Assembly: GCA_050789255.1 (NCBI GenBank)
Contig: JBOZRQ010000049.1
Location: forward strand, 62,001 to 126,000
Direction of reading: 5' to 3'
DNA from: JBOZRQ01 sp050789255
GTDB lineage: Bacteria > Bacillota > Sulfobacillia > Symbiobacteriales > Symbiobacteriaceae
DNA: 64,000 nt
In this document: positions 39,810 through 48,229 of the stretch, one piece after another
Position numbering within the stretch: position 1 is the first letter of the stretch
Layout of the letters: the number at the start of each line of letters is the position of its first letter
Position numbers and translations under genes: made by a program
Notes under the pieces: model-generated
Databases searched by the model: none
Told to the model about the DNA's origin: nothing
Seen by the model: only the letters and a program-made list of their open reading frames with translations

Positions 39810-41489
39810 TCAGTCAGGTAGTTTCAGGATCGCCCCGGTGTTGGCGCTGGTCACCATGCGGGCGTAACGGCCCAGCCAGCCGCTCTTCACCTTGGGCTCG
39901 GGGCGCCGCCAGCCGGCGGCCCGGTCGAGCAGTTCGGCCTCGGAGATCTCCACGGAGATCGTCCGGCCGGGAATATCGATGGTAATGGGGTCGCCATCCT
40001 TCAGGAAAGCGATGGGGCCGCCCTCTGCCGCCTCCGGCGAGATATGGCCCAGGCAGATGCCCCGGGTGCCGCCCGAGAAGCGGCCGTCGGTGATCAGGGC
40101 CACGTCCTTGCCCAGGCCCATGCCCACGATCGCCGAGGTGGGGGAGAGCATCTCCGGCATGCCAGGGCCGCCCTTGGGCCCCTCGTAGCGGATCACCACC
40201 ACGTGGCCCGCCTCTACCTTGCCGCCGAAGATGCCGATCAGCGCCTCTTCCTGGGACTCGAAGATGATCGCCTTGCCCCGGAAGACCTGCACCGAGGGGT
40301 CCACGGCGCCCACCTTCAGCACGGCGCCGTTGGGCGCCAGGTTGCCGAAGAGCATCGCCAGGCCGCCGGTAGCCGTGAAGGCGTTCTCTACGGTGCGGAT
40401 CACCTCGGGGTTGCGGTTCTCGGCCTTGCTGTACAGCTCGCCGAGGGTCTTGCCGCTCACCGTCATGCAGTCGGGGTGCAGGGTGCCCTCCTTGGCGGAG
40501 AGCTCCTTCAGAATCGCCATAATACCGCCCGCCTGGTGCACATCTTCGATATGCACGTTGGGGGTCGCCGGCGAGACCTTACAGATATAAGGAACCTTGG
40601 CGGAGAGCTCGTTGATCCGTTCGAGCGGGTAGTCCACGCCCGCCTCGTTGGCAATGGCCAGGGTGTGCAGCACGGTGTTGGTGCTGCCGCCCATGGCGAT
40701 GTCCAGGGCGAAGGCGTTGTCCAGCGACTCGCGGGTGACGACCTCCCGGGGCTTGGGGCCGTGGTTCATGGCCATCTCCACGATGCGCTTCGCCGCAGCC
40801 TTCGCCAGGGCGACGCGCTCCTCGGACTTGGCGAGGGCGGTGCCGTTCCAGGGCAGGGCCAGGCCCAGGGCCTCGCAGAGGCAGTTCATGGAGTTGGCGG
40901 TGAACATGCCCGAGCAGGAGCCGCAGGTGGGGCAGGCGTTGTCCTCCAGCTCCTTCAGCTCCTCGTCGGACATGGCGCCCCGGCTGTGGGCGCCCACCCC
41001 CTCGAAGACCGTGATCAGGTCGGCCCGCTGGCCGGACTTAAGGCGCCCGGCTGCCATGGGGCCGCCCGAGACGAAGATCGTCGGCACGTTGATGCGCACG
41101 GCCGCCATCAGCATACCGGGGGTGATCTTGTCGCAGTTCGGGATGCAGATCATCGCATCGAGCTGGTGCGCCTCGATGACGCTCTCGACGCAGTCGGCGA
41201 TCAGCTCACGGGAGGGCAGGCTGTAGCGCATGCCGATGTGGCCCATGGCAATGCCGTCGTCGACGCCGATCGTATTGAAGATGAAGGGGACGCCGCCGGC
41301 CTCCCGGACGGCCTCCTTCACCAGGTCGCCGAACTCCTTTAGGTGGACATGCCCCGGGACGATGTCGATGTAGCTGTTGGCGATGCCGATAAACGGCTTG
41401 CCCATGTCGGCGTCGGTGACGCCGGTCGCCTTCAGCAGGGCCCGGTGGGGGGCTCGCTCAGGACCTTTCTTGATCGTATCGCTGCGCAT
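39810..41489 (-). CDS. ilvD: Dihydroxy-acid dehydratase
   Basis: The 559-residue iron-sulfur enzyme has the cysteine motifs PNCDKITPG and ACPTCGSCSGMFTANSM and the C-terminal GRFSGGTRGICLGHISPEA. It removes water from dihydroxy acids to make the 2-keto acids of Val and Ile. The ATG has GGGGG upstream. The stop overlaps the ilvB leader, so ilvD and ilvB are cotranscribed. Confidence 0.95.
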   Translation of the reverse strand: MRSDTIKKGPERAPHRALLKATGVTDADMGKPFIGIANSYIDIVPGHVHLKEFGDLVKEAVREAGGVPFIFNTIGVDDGIAMGHIGMRYSLPSRELIADCVESVIEAHQLDAMICIPNCDKITPGMLMAAVRINVPTIFVSGGPMAAGRLKSGQRADLITVFEGVGAHSRGAMSDEELKELEDNACPTCGSCSGMFTANSMNCLCEALGLALPWNGTALAKSEERVALAKAAAKRIVEMAMNHGPKPREVVTRESLDNAFALDIAMGGSTNTVLHTLAIANEAGVDYPLERINELSAKVPYICKVSPATPNVHIEDVHQAGGIMAILKELSAKEGTLHPDCMTVSGKTLGELYSKAENRNPEVIRTVENAFTATGGLAMLFGNLAPNGAVLKVGAVDPSVQVFRGKAIIFESQEEALIGIFGGKVEAGHVVVIRYEGPKGGPGMPEMLSPTSAIVGMGLGKDVALITDGRFSGGTRGICLGHISPEAAEGGPIAFLKDGDPITIDIPGRTISVEISEAELLDRAAGWRRPEPKVKSGWLGRYARMVTSANTGAILKLPD

Positions 41490-41514
41490 GCTGCGAACCC
41501 CCTAGTTTGTGTTA

Positions 41515-42150
41515 TTACCAGCCCCCGCCGGACGCCTGGGGCATCTCCTCAGCGAAGAGGTACGGCTCGGACATGCTGCCGTCGTTCAGGATGTGGCTGG
41601 AGTGCCAGGGATACTCGATCGCCTTCGCCAGCTTGCGGGCCCGCTCCATCCCGAACAGCCGGGAGATGACGTGCAGGCTGCCGTCGATGCCGGCGGAGAC
41701 GCCAGCGGTGGTGACCACCTTGCCGTCTGCCACCACACGGGCATAGCGGATGCGTACGCTGGGGAACTGGGCCGCCAGCAGGTGGCGCCGGCGGTAGTGC
41801 GTGGTGCAGGAGCGGCCGTCGAGCAGCCCGGCCCGGGCCAGCAGGAAGGCGCCGGTACCGGCCGACAGGATGATGCGGGCGCCGCCCGCGGCATGCTTTA
41901 CGTACTCGACCACGCTCTCCAGGGCCTCGGGGTTCTCCCGGGTGATCGGTCCGCCGGGCACTACCAGCACGTCGGCTTCCGGTGCGGTGGCGAAGGTATG
42001 GTCCGCAGAGACCTTCAGGCCGTGGCTTCCCCGCACAGTCTCGGAGGCCGCCACGGTGAAGACGTCCGCAGCCTGGGCGAAGACCTCGTAGGGACCGGCG
42101 AAATCGAGTTCCTCAACGCCGTCAAACAGAACAACCGCAACCTTCAACAT
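41515..42150 (-). CDS. DJ-1/PfpI-like protein lacking the nucleophile cysteine
   Basis: The 211-residue protein has the PfpI/isonitrile hydratase layout: VVLFDGVEELDFAGPYEVF with the conserved Glu, VVPGG, and the elbow ILSAGTGAFLLARAGLLDG followed by THYRRRHLLA. The elbow Cys (normally in SVCTGA) is Gly here (SAGTGA), so the usual chemistry should be lost. It lies within the ilv operon between ilvE and ilvD, starts at ATG 42150 with AAGGAAGGGGG upstream, and ends 26 bases before ilvD. A regulatory or binding role is possible. Confidence 0.88.
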   Translation of the reverse strand: MLKVAVVLFDGVEELDFAGPYEVFAQAADVFTVAASETVRGSHGLKVSADHTFATAPEADVLVVPGGPITRENPEALESVVEYVKHAAGGARIILSAGTGAFLLARAGLLDGRSCTTHYRRRHLLAAQFPSVRIRYARVVADGKVVTTAGVSAGIDGSLHVISRLFGMERARKLAKAIEYPWHSSHILNDGSMSEPYLFAEEMPQASGGGW

Positions 42151-42190
42151 AGGACGGCCCCCTTCCTTAACCTGTGTGGATGGGTAATGA

Positions 42191-42222
42191 TTCGGCCCGC
42201 CCAACTTAGGGCGGGCCGGGTG
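42191..42222 (-). terminator. Internal hairpin or terminator in the ilv operon
   Basis: A perfect 10-bp stem (42193-42202 with 42209-42218) lies between ilvE and the PfpI-like gene. The minus-strand tail has no clear T run, so it may reduce read-through or stabilise the upstream mRNA instead of ending it. Confidence 0.55.
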
Positions 42223-42246
42223 TTTTAGGTACTGCCAGGGGAAGGG

Positions 42247-43125
42247 CTAGCGGTAAATGACCGTGCCCTCGCTCTGGGTGCGCTCCCGGAAGCGCTTGAT
42301 CAGCTGGTTGGTCACCTCGCCAGGCTTGCCGCTGCCAATGGAACGGCTGTCGGCCGCAACCACAGGTACGACTTCAGCAGCGGTACCGGTGAGGAAGCAC
42401 TCGTCCGCCGTGTAGACATCATGAAGGGTGAAGACGCCCTCCTCCACCGGGTAGCCGAGCTCCTGTGCCATCTCGAGGACGGCGTCCCGGGTAATGCCGG
42501 GGAGGATGCCCAGGTGCTTGGCCGGGGTGATCACCTTGCCCTTGCTGATGATGAAGATGTTGTCGCCGGTGCCCTCGCAGACGTAGCCTTCCTTGTTCAG
42601 CATGATCACCTCGGGGTAGCCCAGGGTGACGGCGCTGATCTTGGCCAGGATGCCGTTGAGGTAGTTCAGGGTCTTGATCTGCGGGGAGAGCGAGTCCGCC
42701 GGGTTGCGCCGGCTCGCCACTGAGATCACCTTCATGCCTTCCCGGTAGACCTCTTCGGGGAAGAGGCTGATGCTGTCTGCGATGCAAACCACCGTGGCCT
42801 TCGGGCACTTGCGGGGGTCCAGGCCCAGGTCGCCGTAGCCCCGGGAGATCACCAGCCGGATGTAGGCATCCTTGAGGTCGTTCCGGCGGATCGTCTCGAG
42901 GACGACCTCCTCCATCTCGCTCCAGGAGATGGGGATCTCCAGCCAGATCGACTTGGCGGAGGCGTAGAGGCGATCCAGGTGCTCAGTCAGTCGCCACACC
43001 CGGCCGTTGTAAGCCCGGATGCCCTCGAAGACCCCGTCGCCGTAGAGGAAGCCGTGGTCGAAGACCGAGATCTTGGCCTCTTCCTTGGGGTAGAACTTGC
43101 CGTCGATGTACACCTGGATGCTCAT
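42247..43125 (-). CDS. ilvE: Branched-chain amino acid aminotransferase
   Basis: The 292-residue class IV PLP enzyme has the PLP lysine in PQIKTLNYLNGILAK, the N-terminal FDHGFLYGDGVFEGIR and the phosphate-binding GTGDNIFI segment. It makes the last step to Val, Leu and Ile. It lies 36 bases after leuA. Confidence 0.94.
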   Translation of the reverse strand: MSIQVYIDGKFYPKEEAKISVFDHGFLYGDGVFEGIRAYNGRVWRLTEHLDRLYASAKSIWLEIPISWSEMEEVVLETIRRNDLKDAYIRLVISRGYGDLGLDPRKCPKATVVCIADSISLFPEEVYREGMKVISVASRRNPADSLSPQIKTLNYLNGILAKISAVTLGYPEVIMLNKEGYVCEGTGDNIFIISKGKVITPAKHLGILPGITRDAVLEMAQELGYPVEEGVFTLHDVYTADECFLTGTAAEVVPVVAADSRSIGSGKPGEVTNQLIKRFRERTQSEGTVIYR

Positions 43126-43161
43126 GTGCGTATCCCCTATCGCGATTTAATAGGTGAGTCG

Positions 43162-44733
43162 TCAGTCTCCCCAAGCCCGCATCTGCCAGCCGGGGGCGGG
43201 GTCGTCGGACACCGCCACGGCGGCGCCGGAGAGGATCTTGTTGACGGCGTTCATGTAGGCTCGGGCCGAGGCTTCAATCACATCGGTGGAGGTGCCGCGG
43301 CCGGCGGCGATCCGGTCGCCGGACTTGACCCGCACCGAGACCTCGCCTAGGGCATCCTGGCCTCCAGTAACCGCTTTGAGCCGGTAGTCGAGGAGCTGCC
43401 CCTCGAAGCCCGTCGCCCGGTCGATGGCGTTGTAGAGGGCATCCACAGGGCCGTCCCCGGAAGCCGCCTCCTGGCTGACCCCGCCCTCGCGGTGGATCCG
43501 AACAGTGGCAGTGGGAACAGTGTTGTTGCCTGAGACGACTTGGAACGACTCAAGTCGGCACACCTCCTGTACGCTCCGGTTGGCCTGCTCGTCACCGACA
43601 ATCGCTTCGAGGTCGAAGTCGCTGACCGACTTCTTGCGGTCGGCGAGGTCCTTAAAGCGAAGGAACGCAGAATCGATCTCGGCCTCGGTCAGGGTGTAGC
43701 CCAGCTGCTCGAGGCGGGCCCGGAAGGCGTGGCGCCCGGAGTGCTTGCCCAGCACCAGGGCGGTCGCCGGGACGCCCACATCGTCGGGGCGCATGATCTC
43801 GTAGGTGGTGTGGTGCTTCAGCATGCCGTCCTGGTGAATGCCCGACTCGTGAGCGAAGGCGTTGGCGCCAACGATCGCCTTGTTGGGCTGCACGGAGACG
43901 CCGGTCATGTTCTGTAGCAGCCGGGAGGACCGGTAGATCTCCTGGGTGTTGATGCCGGTTTCGAAGCCCAGCCGGTCCTGCCGGACCCGCATGGCCATCA
44001 CGATCTCTTCCAGGGCAGCGTTGCCGGCCCGCTCACCGATGCCGTTGACCGTGCACTCCACCTGGGTGGCCCCGGCTTCCAGCGCCGCCAGGGTGTTGGC
44101 GACCGCCATGCCCAGGTCGTTGTGGCAGTGGACGCTGAAGATGACGCCCTCGGGCGCATCGACGTGGTCGATCAGGTGGCGGATCAGGCTGAAGTACTCC
44201 TGCGGGGTCGTGTAGCCGACCGTGTCGGGCACGTTCAGAATGGTCGCACCCGCCCGGGCCGCCACGGTGAAGATCTGCGTCAGGAAGGACCAGTCGGAGC
44301 GGGTGGCGTCCTCGGCGGAGAACTCAACCTCGCAGCCGAAGGACTTGGCGAAGGCCACCGCTTCCCGGGCCGCCTGCACGACCTCCTCGGGCTTCTTGCG
44401 CAGCTTGTGCTGCATGTGGATCGGGCTGGTAGCGATGAAGGTATGAATGCGGGGCTTGGCAGCGTTCTTGACCGCCTGGTAGCACCGCTCAATATCGGTG
44501 GGGTTGGCACGGGCCAGGCCGGCGATGGTCGGGCCCTTTACCTTTTCGGCGATCTGCCGTACGCCCTCGAAGTCGCCCGGTGAGGCGATGGGGAAGCCAG
44601 CCTCGATTACGTCAACACCCAGCCTCGCAAGCTGGTTGGCCACCTCAAGCTTTTGCTCGGCGTTCAGACCAAAACCCGGGGACTGTTCTCCGTCACGCAG
44701 CGTGGTATCGAAGATATGAATCCGCCTCGTCAT
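43162..44733 (-). CDS. leuA: 2-isopropylmalate synthase
   Basis: The 523-residue protein has the HMGL-like TIM barrel with DTTLRDGEQSPG, the metal site HCHNDLGMAVAN and the LeuA dimer C-terminal regulatory domain, so Leu feedback is expected. It commits 2-ketoisovalerate to Leu. The ATG at 44733 has AGGTGAGG upstream; a GTG at 44742 overlaps the ribosome site. leuB, leuC and leuD are not in the window. Confidence 0.95.
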   Translation of the reverse strand: MTRRIHIFDTTLRDGEQSPGFGLNAEQKLEVANQLARLGVDVIEAGFPIASPGDFEGVRQIAEKVKGPTIAGLARANPTDIERCYQAVKNAAKPRIHTFIATSPIHMQHKLRKKPEEVVQAAREAVAFAKSFGCEVEFSAEDATRSDWSFLTQIFTVAARAGATILNVPDTVGYTTPQEYFSLIRHLIDHVDAPEGVIFSVHCHNDLGMAVANTLAALEAGATQVECTVNGIGERAGNAALEEIVMAMRVRQDRLGFETGINTQEIYRSSRLLQNMTGVSVQPNKAIVGANAFAHESGIHQDGMLKHHTTYEIMRPDDVGVPATALVLGKHSGRHAFRARLEQLGYTLTEAEIDSAFLRFKDLADRKKSVSDFDLEAIVGDEQANRSVQEVCRLESFQVVSGNNTVPTATVRIHREGGVSQEAASGDGPVDALYNAIDRATGFEGQLLDYRLKAVTGGQDALGEVSVRVKSGDRIAAGRGTSTDVIEASARAYMNAVNKILSGAAVAVSDDPAPGWQMRAWGD

Positions 44734-44764
44734 CGCCCTCACCTACCTCGTGTGGTTAAGCTGT

Positions 44765-44955
44765 TCGGTTTTGCGGTACCCCTCTCTCGCCAGCCCTTGC
44801 TAACGGGCGCTAAGCGTGAGTTCGGTCCGCAAAAATCGGGAACCGCGGTTGGGTACACAGTTAAGGGACGCACCGCCCGATTTTTGCTACAGTCGGGTCT
44901 GCTAAGCGCCCGTAAGCTGCGGTCCGGATGTCGCTTCGGGGCACCGCAAAACCGA
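44765..44955. repeat. Long nested inverted repeat in the ilvC-leuA gap
   Basis: The 334-base gap between ilvC and leuA holds a near-continuous hairpin: 44765-44782 with 44938-44955 (17 of 18 pairs), 44799-44815 with 44901-44917 (15 of 17) and 44829-44840 with 44876-44887 (12 of 12), separated by almost symmetric internal loops. A further hairpin (CCGCT/AGCGG) sits at 44993-45007. It shares the 12-nt word CTGCTAAGCGCC with the element at 2883-3170. There is no gene in it. It may be a miniature element or a structured mRNA segment that protects ilvNC from decay. Confidence 0.65.
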
Positions 44956-45067
44956 TCGCACGTCGGGGCTCAATCGGACCCCCTCTTCGCACCGCTGCGT
45001 GAGCGGAGGAAGGTCTGGGTTTTGGCACTGACTGGGCCTCGCGTCTGCGCACAGAAAAGTTAGTGTG

Positions 45068-46084
45068 TTACTCGTTGCCGGCGGTGCCGACGGCCTTGGG
45101 GAGCCAGGACATCATCGCCCGGAGCTCCTTGCCGACCTGCTCGATCTGGTGGTCGGCGTTGCGGCGGCGCATGGCGTTGAACTGGGGCCGGCCGACCTGG
45201 TTCTCGAGGATCCAGGTCTTGGCGAAGGTGCCGTCCTGGATTTCGGCGAGGACCTGCTTCATGCGCTCCTTGACCTCGGGGCCTACGACCCGGGGGCCGG
45301 AGTGGTAGTCGCCGAACTCGGCGGTGTCAGAGACGCTGTAGCGCATGGAGGCCATGCCGCCTTCGTACATCAGGTCGACGATCAGCTTCAGCTCGTGCAG
45401 GCACTCGAAGTAGGCGATCTCGGGGGCGTAGCCGGCCTCCACAAGGGTCTCGAAGCCGTACTTGACCAGCTGGGTGGCGCCGCCGCAGAGGACAGCCTGC
45501 TCGCCGAACAGGTCGGACTCGCACTCCTCACGGAAGGTGGTCTCGATCACGCCGGCGCGGGCGCCGCCGATGCCCTTGGCCCAGGCGAGGGCGATCTGCC
45601 GGCAGTTGCCGGTGGCGTCCTGGTGGACGGCCATCAGGCAGGGGACGCCCTTGCCCTCGGTGTAAGTCCGGCGGACCAGGTGGCCCGGGCCCTTCGGGGC
45701 GATCATGAAGACGTCGACGTCCTTGGGCGCCACAACCTGTCCGAAGTGTACCGAGAAGCCGTGGCCGAAGGCCAGCGCCTTGCCGGGTTTCAGATGGGGG
45801 CGAATTTCGCTCTCGAAGACCCCGCCCTGCTTCTCATCGTTGATCAGGATCATGATGATGTCGGCCCAGGCGGCGGCTTCAGAGACTGTGCCGACCTTCA
45901 GACCGGCCATCTGCGCCCGCTCCCAGGAGGGGCGACCGGGCCGGAGGCCCACCATGACATCCATGCCGGATTCCTTGAGGTTGAGCGAGTGAGCGTGGCC
46001 CTGGGAACCGTATCCGATCACGGCAATCTTCTTGCCGGCAAGGTACTTCAGATCAGCATCAGACTCGTAGAACATCTTGGTCAT
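45068..46084 (-). CDS. ilvC: Ketol-acid reductoisomerase (class I)
   Basis: The 338-residue protein has the Rossmann motif VIGYGSQGHAHSLNL, the nucleotide-selecting loop GLRPGRPSW and the knotted C-terminal domain with ECLHELKLIVDLMYEGG (metal-binding acids). It isomerises and reduces acetolactate. The ATG at 46084 has AAGGAGG upstream and lies inside the end of ilvN (26-base overlap), so the two are translationally coupled. Confidence 0.95.
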   Translation of the reverse strand: MTKMFYESDADLKYLAGKKIAVIGYGSQGHAHSLNLKESGMDVMVGLRPGRPSWERAQMAGLKVGTVSEAAAWADIIMILINDEKQGGVFESEIRPHLKPGKALAFGHGFSVHFGQVVAPKDVDVFMIAPKGPGHLVRRTYTEGKGVPCLMAVHQDATGNCRQIALAWAKGIGGARAGVIETTFREECESDLFGEQAVLCGGATQLVKYGFETLVEAGYAPEIAYFECLHELKLIVDLMYEGGMASMRYSVSDTAEFGDYHSGPRVVGPEVKERMKQVLAEIQDGTFAKTWILENQVGRPQFNAMRRRNADHQIEQVGKELRAMMSWLPKAVGTAGNE

Positions 46085-46592
46085 ATCGGGAGTCCTCCTT
46101 GTCAATACGTATAGCTCCAGCGCCTCGTTCCAGGGCGATCACGCCTGTGCGGACCACTTCCTGTACCCCGAACTCCCGTGCAAGACCGATCAGGGCCTCC
46201 ACCTTGTCATGGGTTCCGGTCACTTCGATCGTCAGGGCCTTCTTACCGACGTCCACCACGTTGGCTCGGAAAATGCTGGCCAGCTGCAGAATCTGGGGCC
46301 GCCGGGACGGATCCGCATGGACCTTCACCAGCGCAAGCTCCCGAGCCACCGCATGTTCGGCGTCCAGGTCGCTCACCTTAATGACCTCGATCAGCTTGTG
46401 AAGCTGCTTGGTCACCTGCTGGATCTGGGCCTCATCCCCGTCGACCACCAGGGTTATCCGGGAGATGTCGGGGTCGTCGGTCACCCCGACTGCCAGACTC
46501 TCGATGTTGTACCCACGCCGCCGAATCAAACCCGCCACCCGTGCCAATACGCCAGGGTGATTCTCAACCAGCACTGCCAGGATGCGCTTCAC
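46059..46592 (-). CDS. ilvN: Acetolactate synthase, small (regulatory) subunit
   Basis: The 177-residue protein has an N-terminal ACT domain (LAVLVENHPGVLARVAGLI, RRGYNIESLAVG) and the C-terminal domain of IlvH/IlvN. It binds Val or other end products and activates IlvB. I use GTG 46592 because GGAGG is seven bases upstream; a GTG at 46601 overlaps the site. First gene of the operon. Confidence 0.94.
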   Translation of the reverse strand: MKRILAVLVENHPGVLARVAGLIRRRGYNIESLAVGVTDDPDISRITLVVDGDEAQIQQVTKQLHKLIEVIKVSDLDAEHAVARELALVKVHADPSRRPQILQLASIFRANVVDVGKKALTIEVTGTHDKVEALIGLAREFGVQEVVRTGVIALERGAGAIRIDKEDSRYDQDVLRV

Positions 46593-46614
46593 CCGCCACA
46601 CCTCCTCAACTCTC

Positions 46615-46915
46615 TGCTCTGGAAAAACAAAAAGTCCCTATCGGAGATCGCATTTCGCGCCTTCCGATAGGGACGACTTCCCGGTCGTGGTACCACCCTA
46701 CTTCGCTCCCCTGCCGAGGAGCCTCGTAATGGCTTTGGTAACGATCCGCCATGGACCGGCTCTGACCTACTGACCCGGTGGGGCGTTCAGTCGAGCAGCT
46801 ACGGGGTGAGGTTCTTCCGGAGACCCGCACGGCGCTTACACTGACCGCCGTTCGCTAGGGCTGGGTGACCACCGGCTTACTTGTCCCGTCATCGCTGTTA
46901 GAATCTTTGACAAGC
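46615..46915 (-). promoter_or_regulatory. T-box leader of the ilv-leu operon (Leu specifier CUC)
   Basis: Read on the minus strand, the leader holds the T-box AGGGTGGTACCACG (46686-46699) and just downstream a terminator stem (46663-46674 with 46634-46645, 12 pairs, T-rich tail). In the 5' part, GAACCTCACC gives a specifier CUC (46808-46810), a Leu codon, in the expected purine-flanked loop. Uncharged tRNA-Leu should therefore favour the antiterminator and switch on Leu/Val/Ile synthesis, as in Bacillus subtilis ilv-leu. Confidence 0.93.
46634..46674 (-). terminator. T-box regulated terminator
   Basis: Twelve perfect base pairs with a TTTTTGTTTTT tail on the minus strand; the competing antiterminator uses the T-box sequence at 46686-46699. 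Confidence 0.92.
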
Positions 46916-46960
46916 CTTTAGCGCTTTAACACCTATGTGCGCCGCAGGGTATTGAAGACG

Positions 46961-46989
46961 ATTTTACGCCCCATTTATATCGCCGTCAA
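46961..46989 (-). promoter_or_regulatory. Sigma-A promoter of the ilv-leu operon
   Basis: On the minus strand TTGACG (46984-46989) and TAAAAT (46961-46966) are exactly 17 bases apart. The predicted start near 46954 gives a leader of about 360 bases containing the T-box. Confidence 0.8.
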
Positions 46990-47071
46990 CAACATTGTTC
47001 GAACTTCGCTGATTCCACAACGGAATATATCTCATAACGAAAGTCCAAAACAAACAGTTGATTGCTTACGG

Positions 47072-47905
47072 CTACGCGCCGGGTACCGAGACGTCTCGCG
47101 TGAAGGAACCCAGGACCTTGCAGAACACCGTGTGGGTCGCCAGCTCGGAGAGCGCTTCCCGGACCTGGGCGTCCTCCCGGTGCCCCTCAAAGTCCAGGTA
47201 GAAGACGTACTCCCAGGCACGGTTTCGGGAGGGCCGGGACTCAATCTTCAGGAGGTTGATCTTACGCTCGGCCAGGGCGCCCAGCGCCCGGTACAGCGAT
47301 CCCGGTTGATGTGCGGTCGAGAGAACCAGCATGGTCTTGTGGGGGCCGGGTCCCCGTTCAGCGGGAGTCCGGCTGAGCACCACGAACCGGGTGGTGTTGT
47401 CCGGCACCGTCTGGATATTGCGGGCCAGAATCTCCAGGTTGTAGAGCTCCGCAGCCCCGGCGCCGGCAACAGCGGCGACTCCCTGCAACTCCTCTTCGCG
47501 AATCAGCTTCGCGCTGCCGGCGGTGTCGTAGGTGGCCACCACCTCCACGCCCAGTTGCCGCAGGTAGACATCTACCTGGGCCAGGGCCTGCGGGTGGGAG
47601 ATCACCCGCTTGATATCGCTCAGGGACTGGCCGGGCAAGGCCATCAGGCAGTGATGAACGGGGTGGCAGATCTCCCCGGTCACGAACAGGTCATGCTGCC
47701 GCAGCAGGTCATAGTTGTCGTTGATCGATCCTGCGAGGGAGTTCTCCACCGGCACCAGGCCGAAGTCGACCTTCCCGGCCGAGACGTTTGCGAAGACCTC
47801 CTGAAAACTCCGGCACGGAACAGCCTGGGCCTCGCGTCCGAAATACGAATGAACCGCCTCGTTCCCGTAGGCGCCAAGCTCCCCTTGAAAGGCTACAGCT
47901 GGCAC
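47072..47905 (-). CDS. pheA: Prephenate dehydratase
   Basis: The 277-residue protein has the dehydratase domain (VAFQGELGAYGNEAV, VPVENSLAGSINDNYDLL, DNTTRFVVL with the catalytic Thr) and a C-terminal ACT domain (HQPGSLYRALGALAERKINL, KIESRPSRN) for Phe feedback. It converts prephenate to phenylpyruvate. The GTG at 47905 follows GGGGGCCGGGGG; a GTG at 47965 is also in frame but has no similarity. It lies just upstream of the ilv promoter on the same strand. Confidence 0.93.
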   Translation of the reverse strand: MPAVAFQGELGAYGNEAVHSYFGREAQAVPCRSFQEVFANVSAGKVDFGLVPVENSLAGSINDNYDLLRQHDLFVTGEICHPVHHCLMALPGQSLSDIKRVISHPQALAQVDVYLRQLGVEVVATYDTAGSAKLIREEELQGVAAVAGAGAAELYNLEILARNIQTVPDNTTRFVVLSRTPAERGPGPHKTMLVLSTAHQPGSLYRALGALAERKINLLKIESRPSRNRAWEYVFYLDFEGHREDAQVREALSELATHTVFCKVLGSFTRDVSVPGA

Positions 47906-48136
47906 GATCCCCCGGCCCCCTTCTGCACCGCCATCTGGCACGAATATTGGGACCGATTGTATCACGGGCCGAAAGGGTTGGCTAGAGAGATTGTGAAGTC
48001 ATACGGTTTTTTCCAAGGCATATGTATGAGTGAACGTTCCACTGGCAACACTAGTCATGGAATACAGAGATGGGGTTCCCTCCCAATACAGAGTACGCTT
48101 ATTACACAGAGAACCCAGTTTCTGGATTTCCTTTTA

Positions 48137-48165
48137 TTGACATTATTTGGTTCTTATGGGATAAT
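48137..48165 (+). promoter_or_regulatory. Sigma-A promoter of the MarR gene
   Basis: TTGACA (48137-48142) and GATAAT (48160-48165) are exactly 17 bases apart, 65 bases upstream of the MarR start. The rest of the 324-base gap between pheA and this gene (47906-48229) is A+T-richer than its surroundings and shows no further gene. Confidence 0.85.
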
Positions 48166-48229
48166 TCGTGGTAGTAAGGGGGCTATTGACAAGAGCCCAC
48201 CCACTCTGGTGAAAGGATGGTGAGCATTC

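Noticed and set aside
44861..45052. 63-codon frame in the ilvC-leuA gap
   Set aside because: No ribosome site or conserved pattern, and it crosses the arm of the nested hairpin.
46937..48223. 428-codon plus-strand open frame
   Set aside because: It runs opposite pheA and through the ilv promoter; no domain is recognisable.
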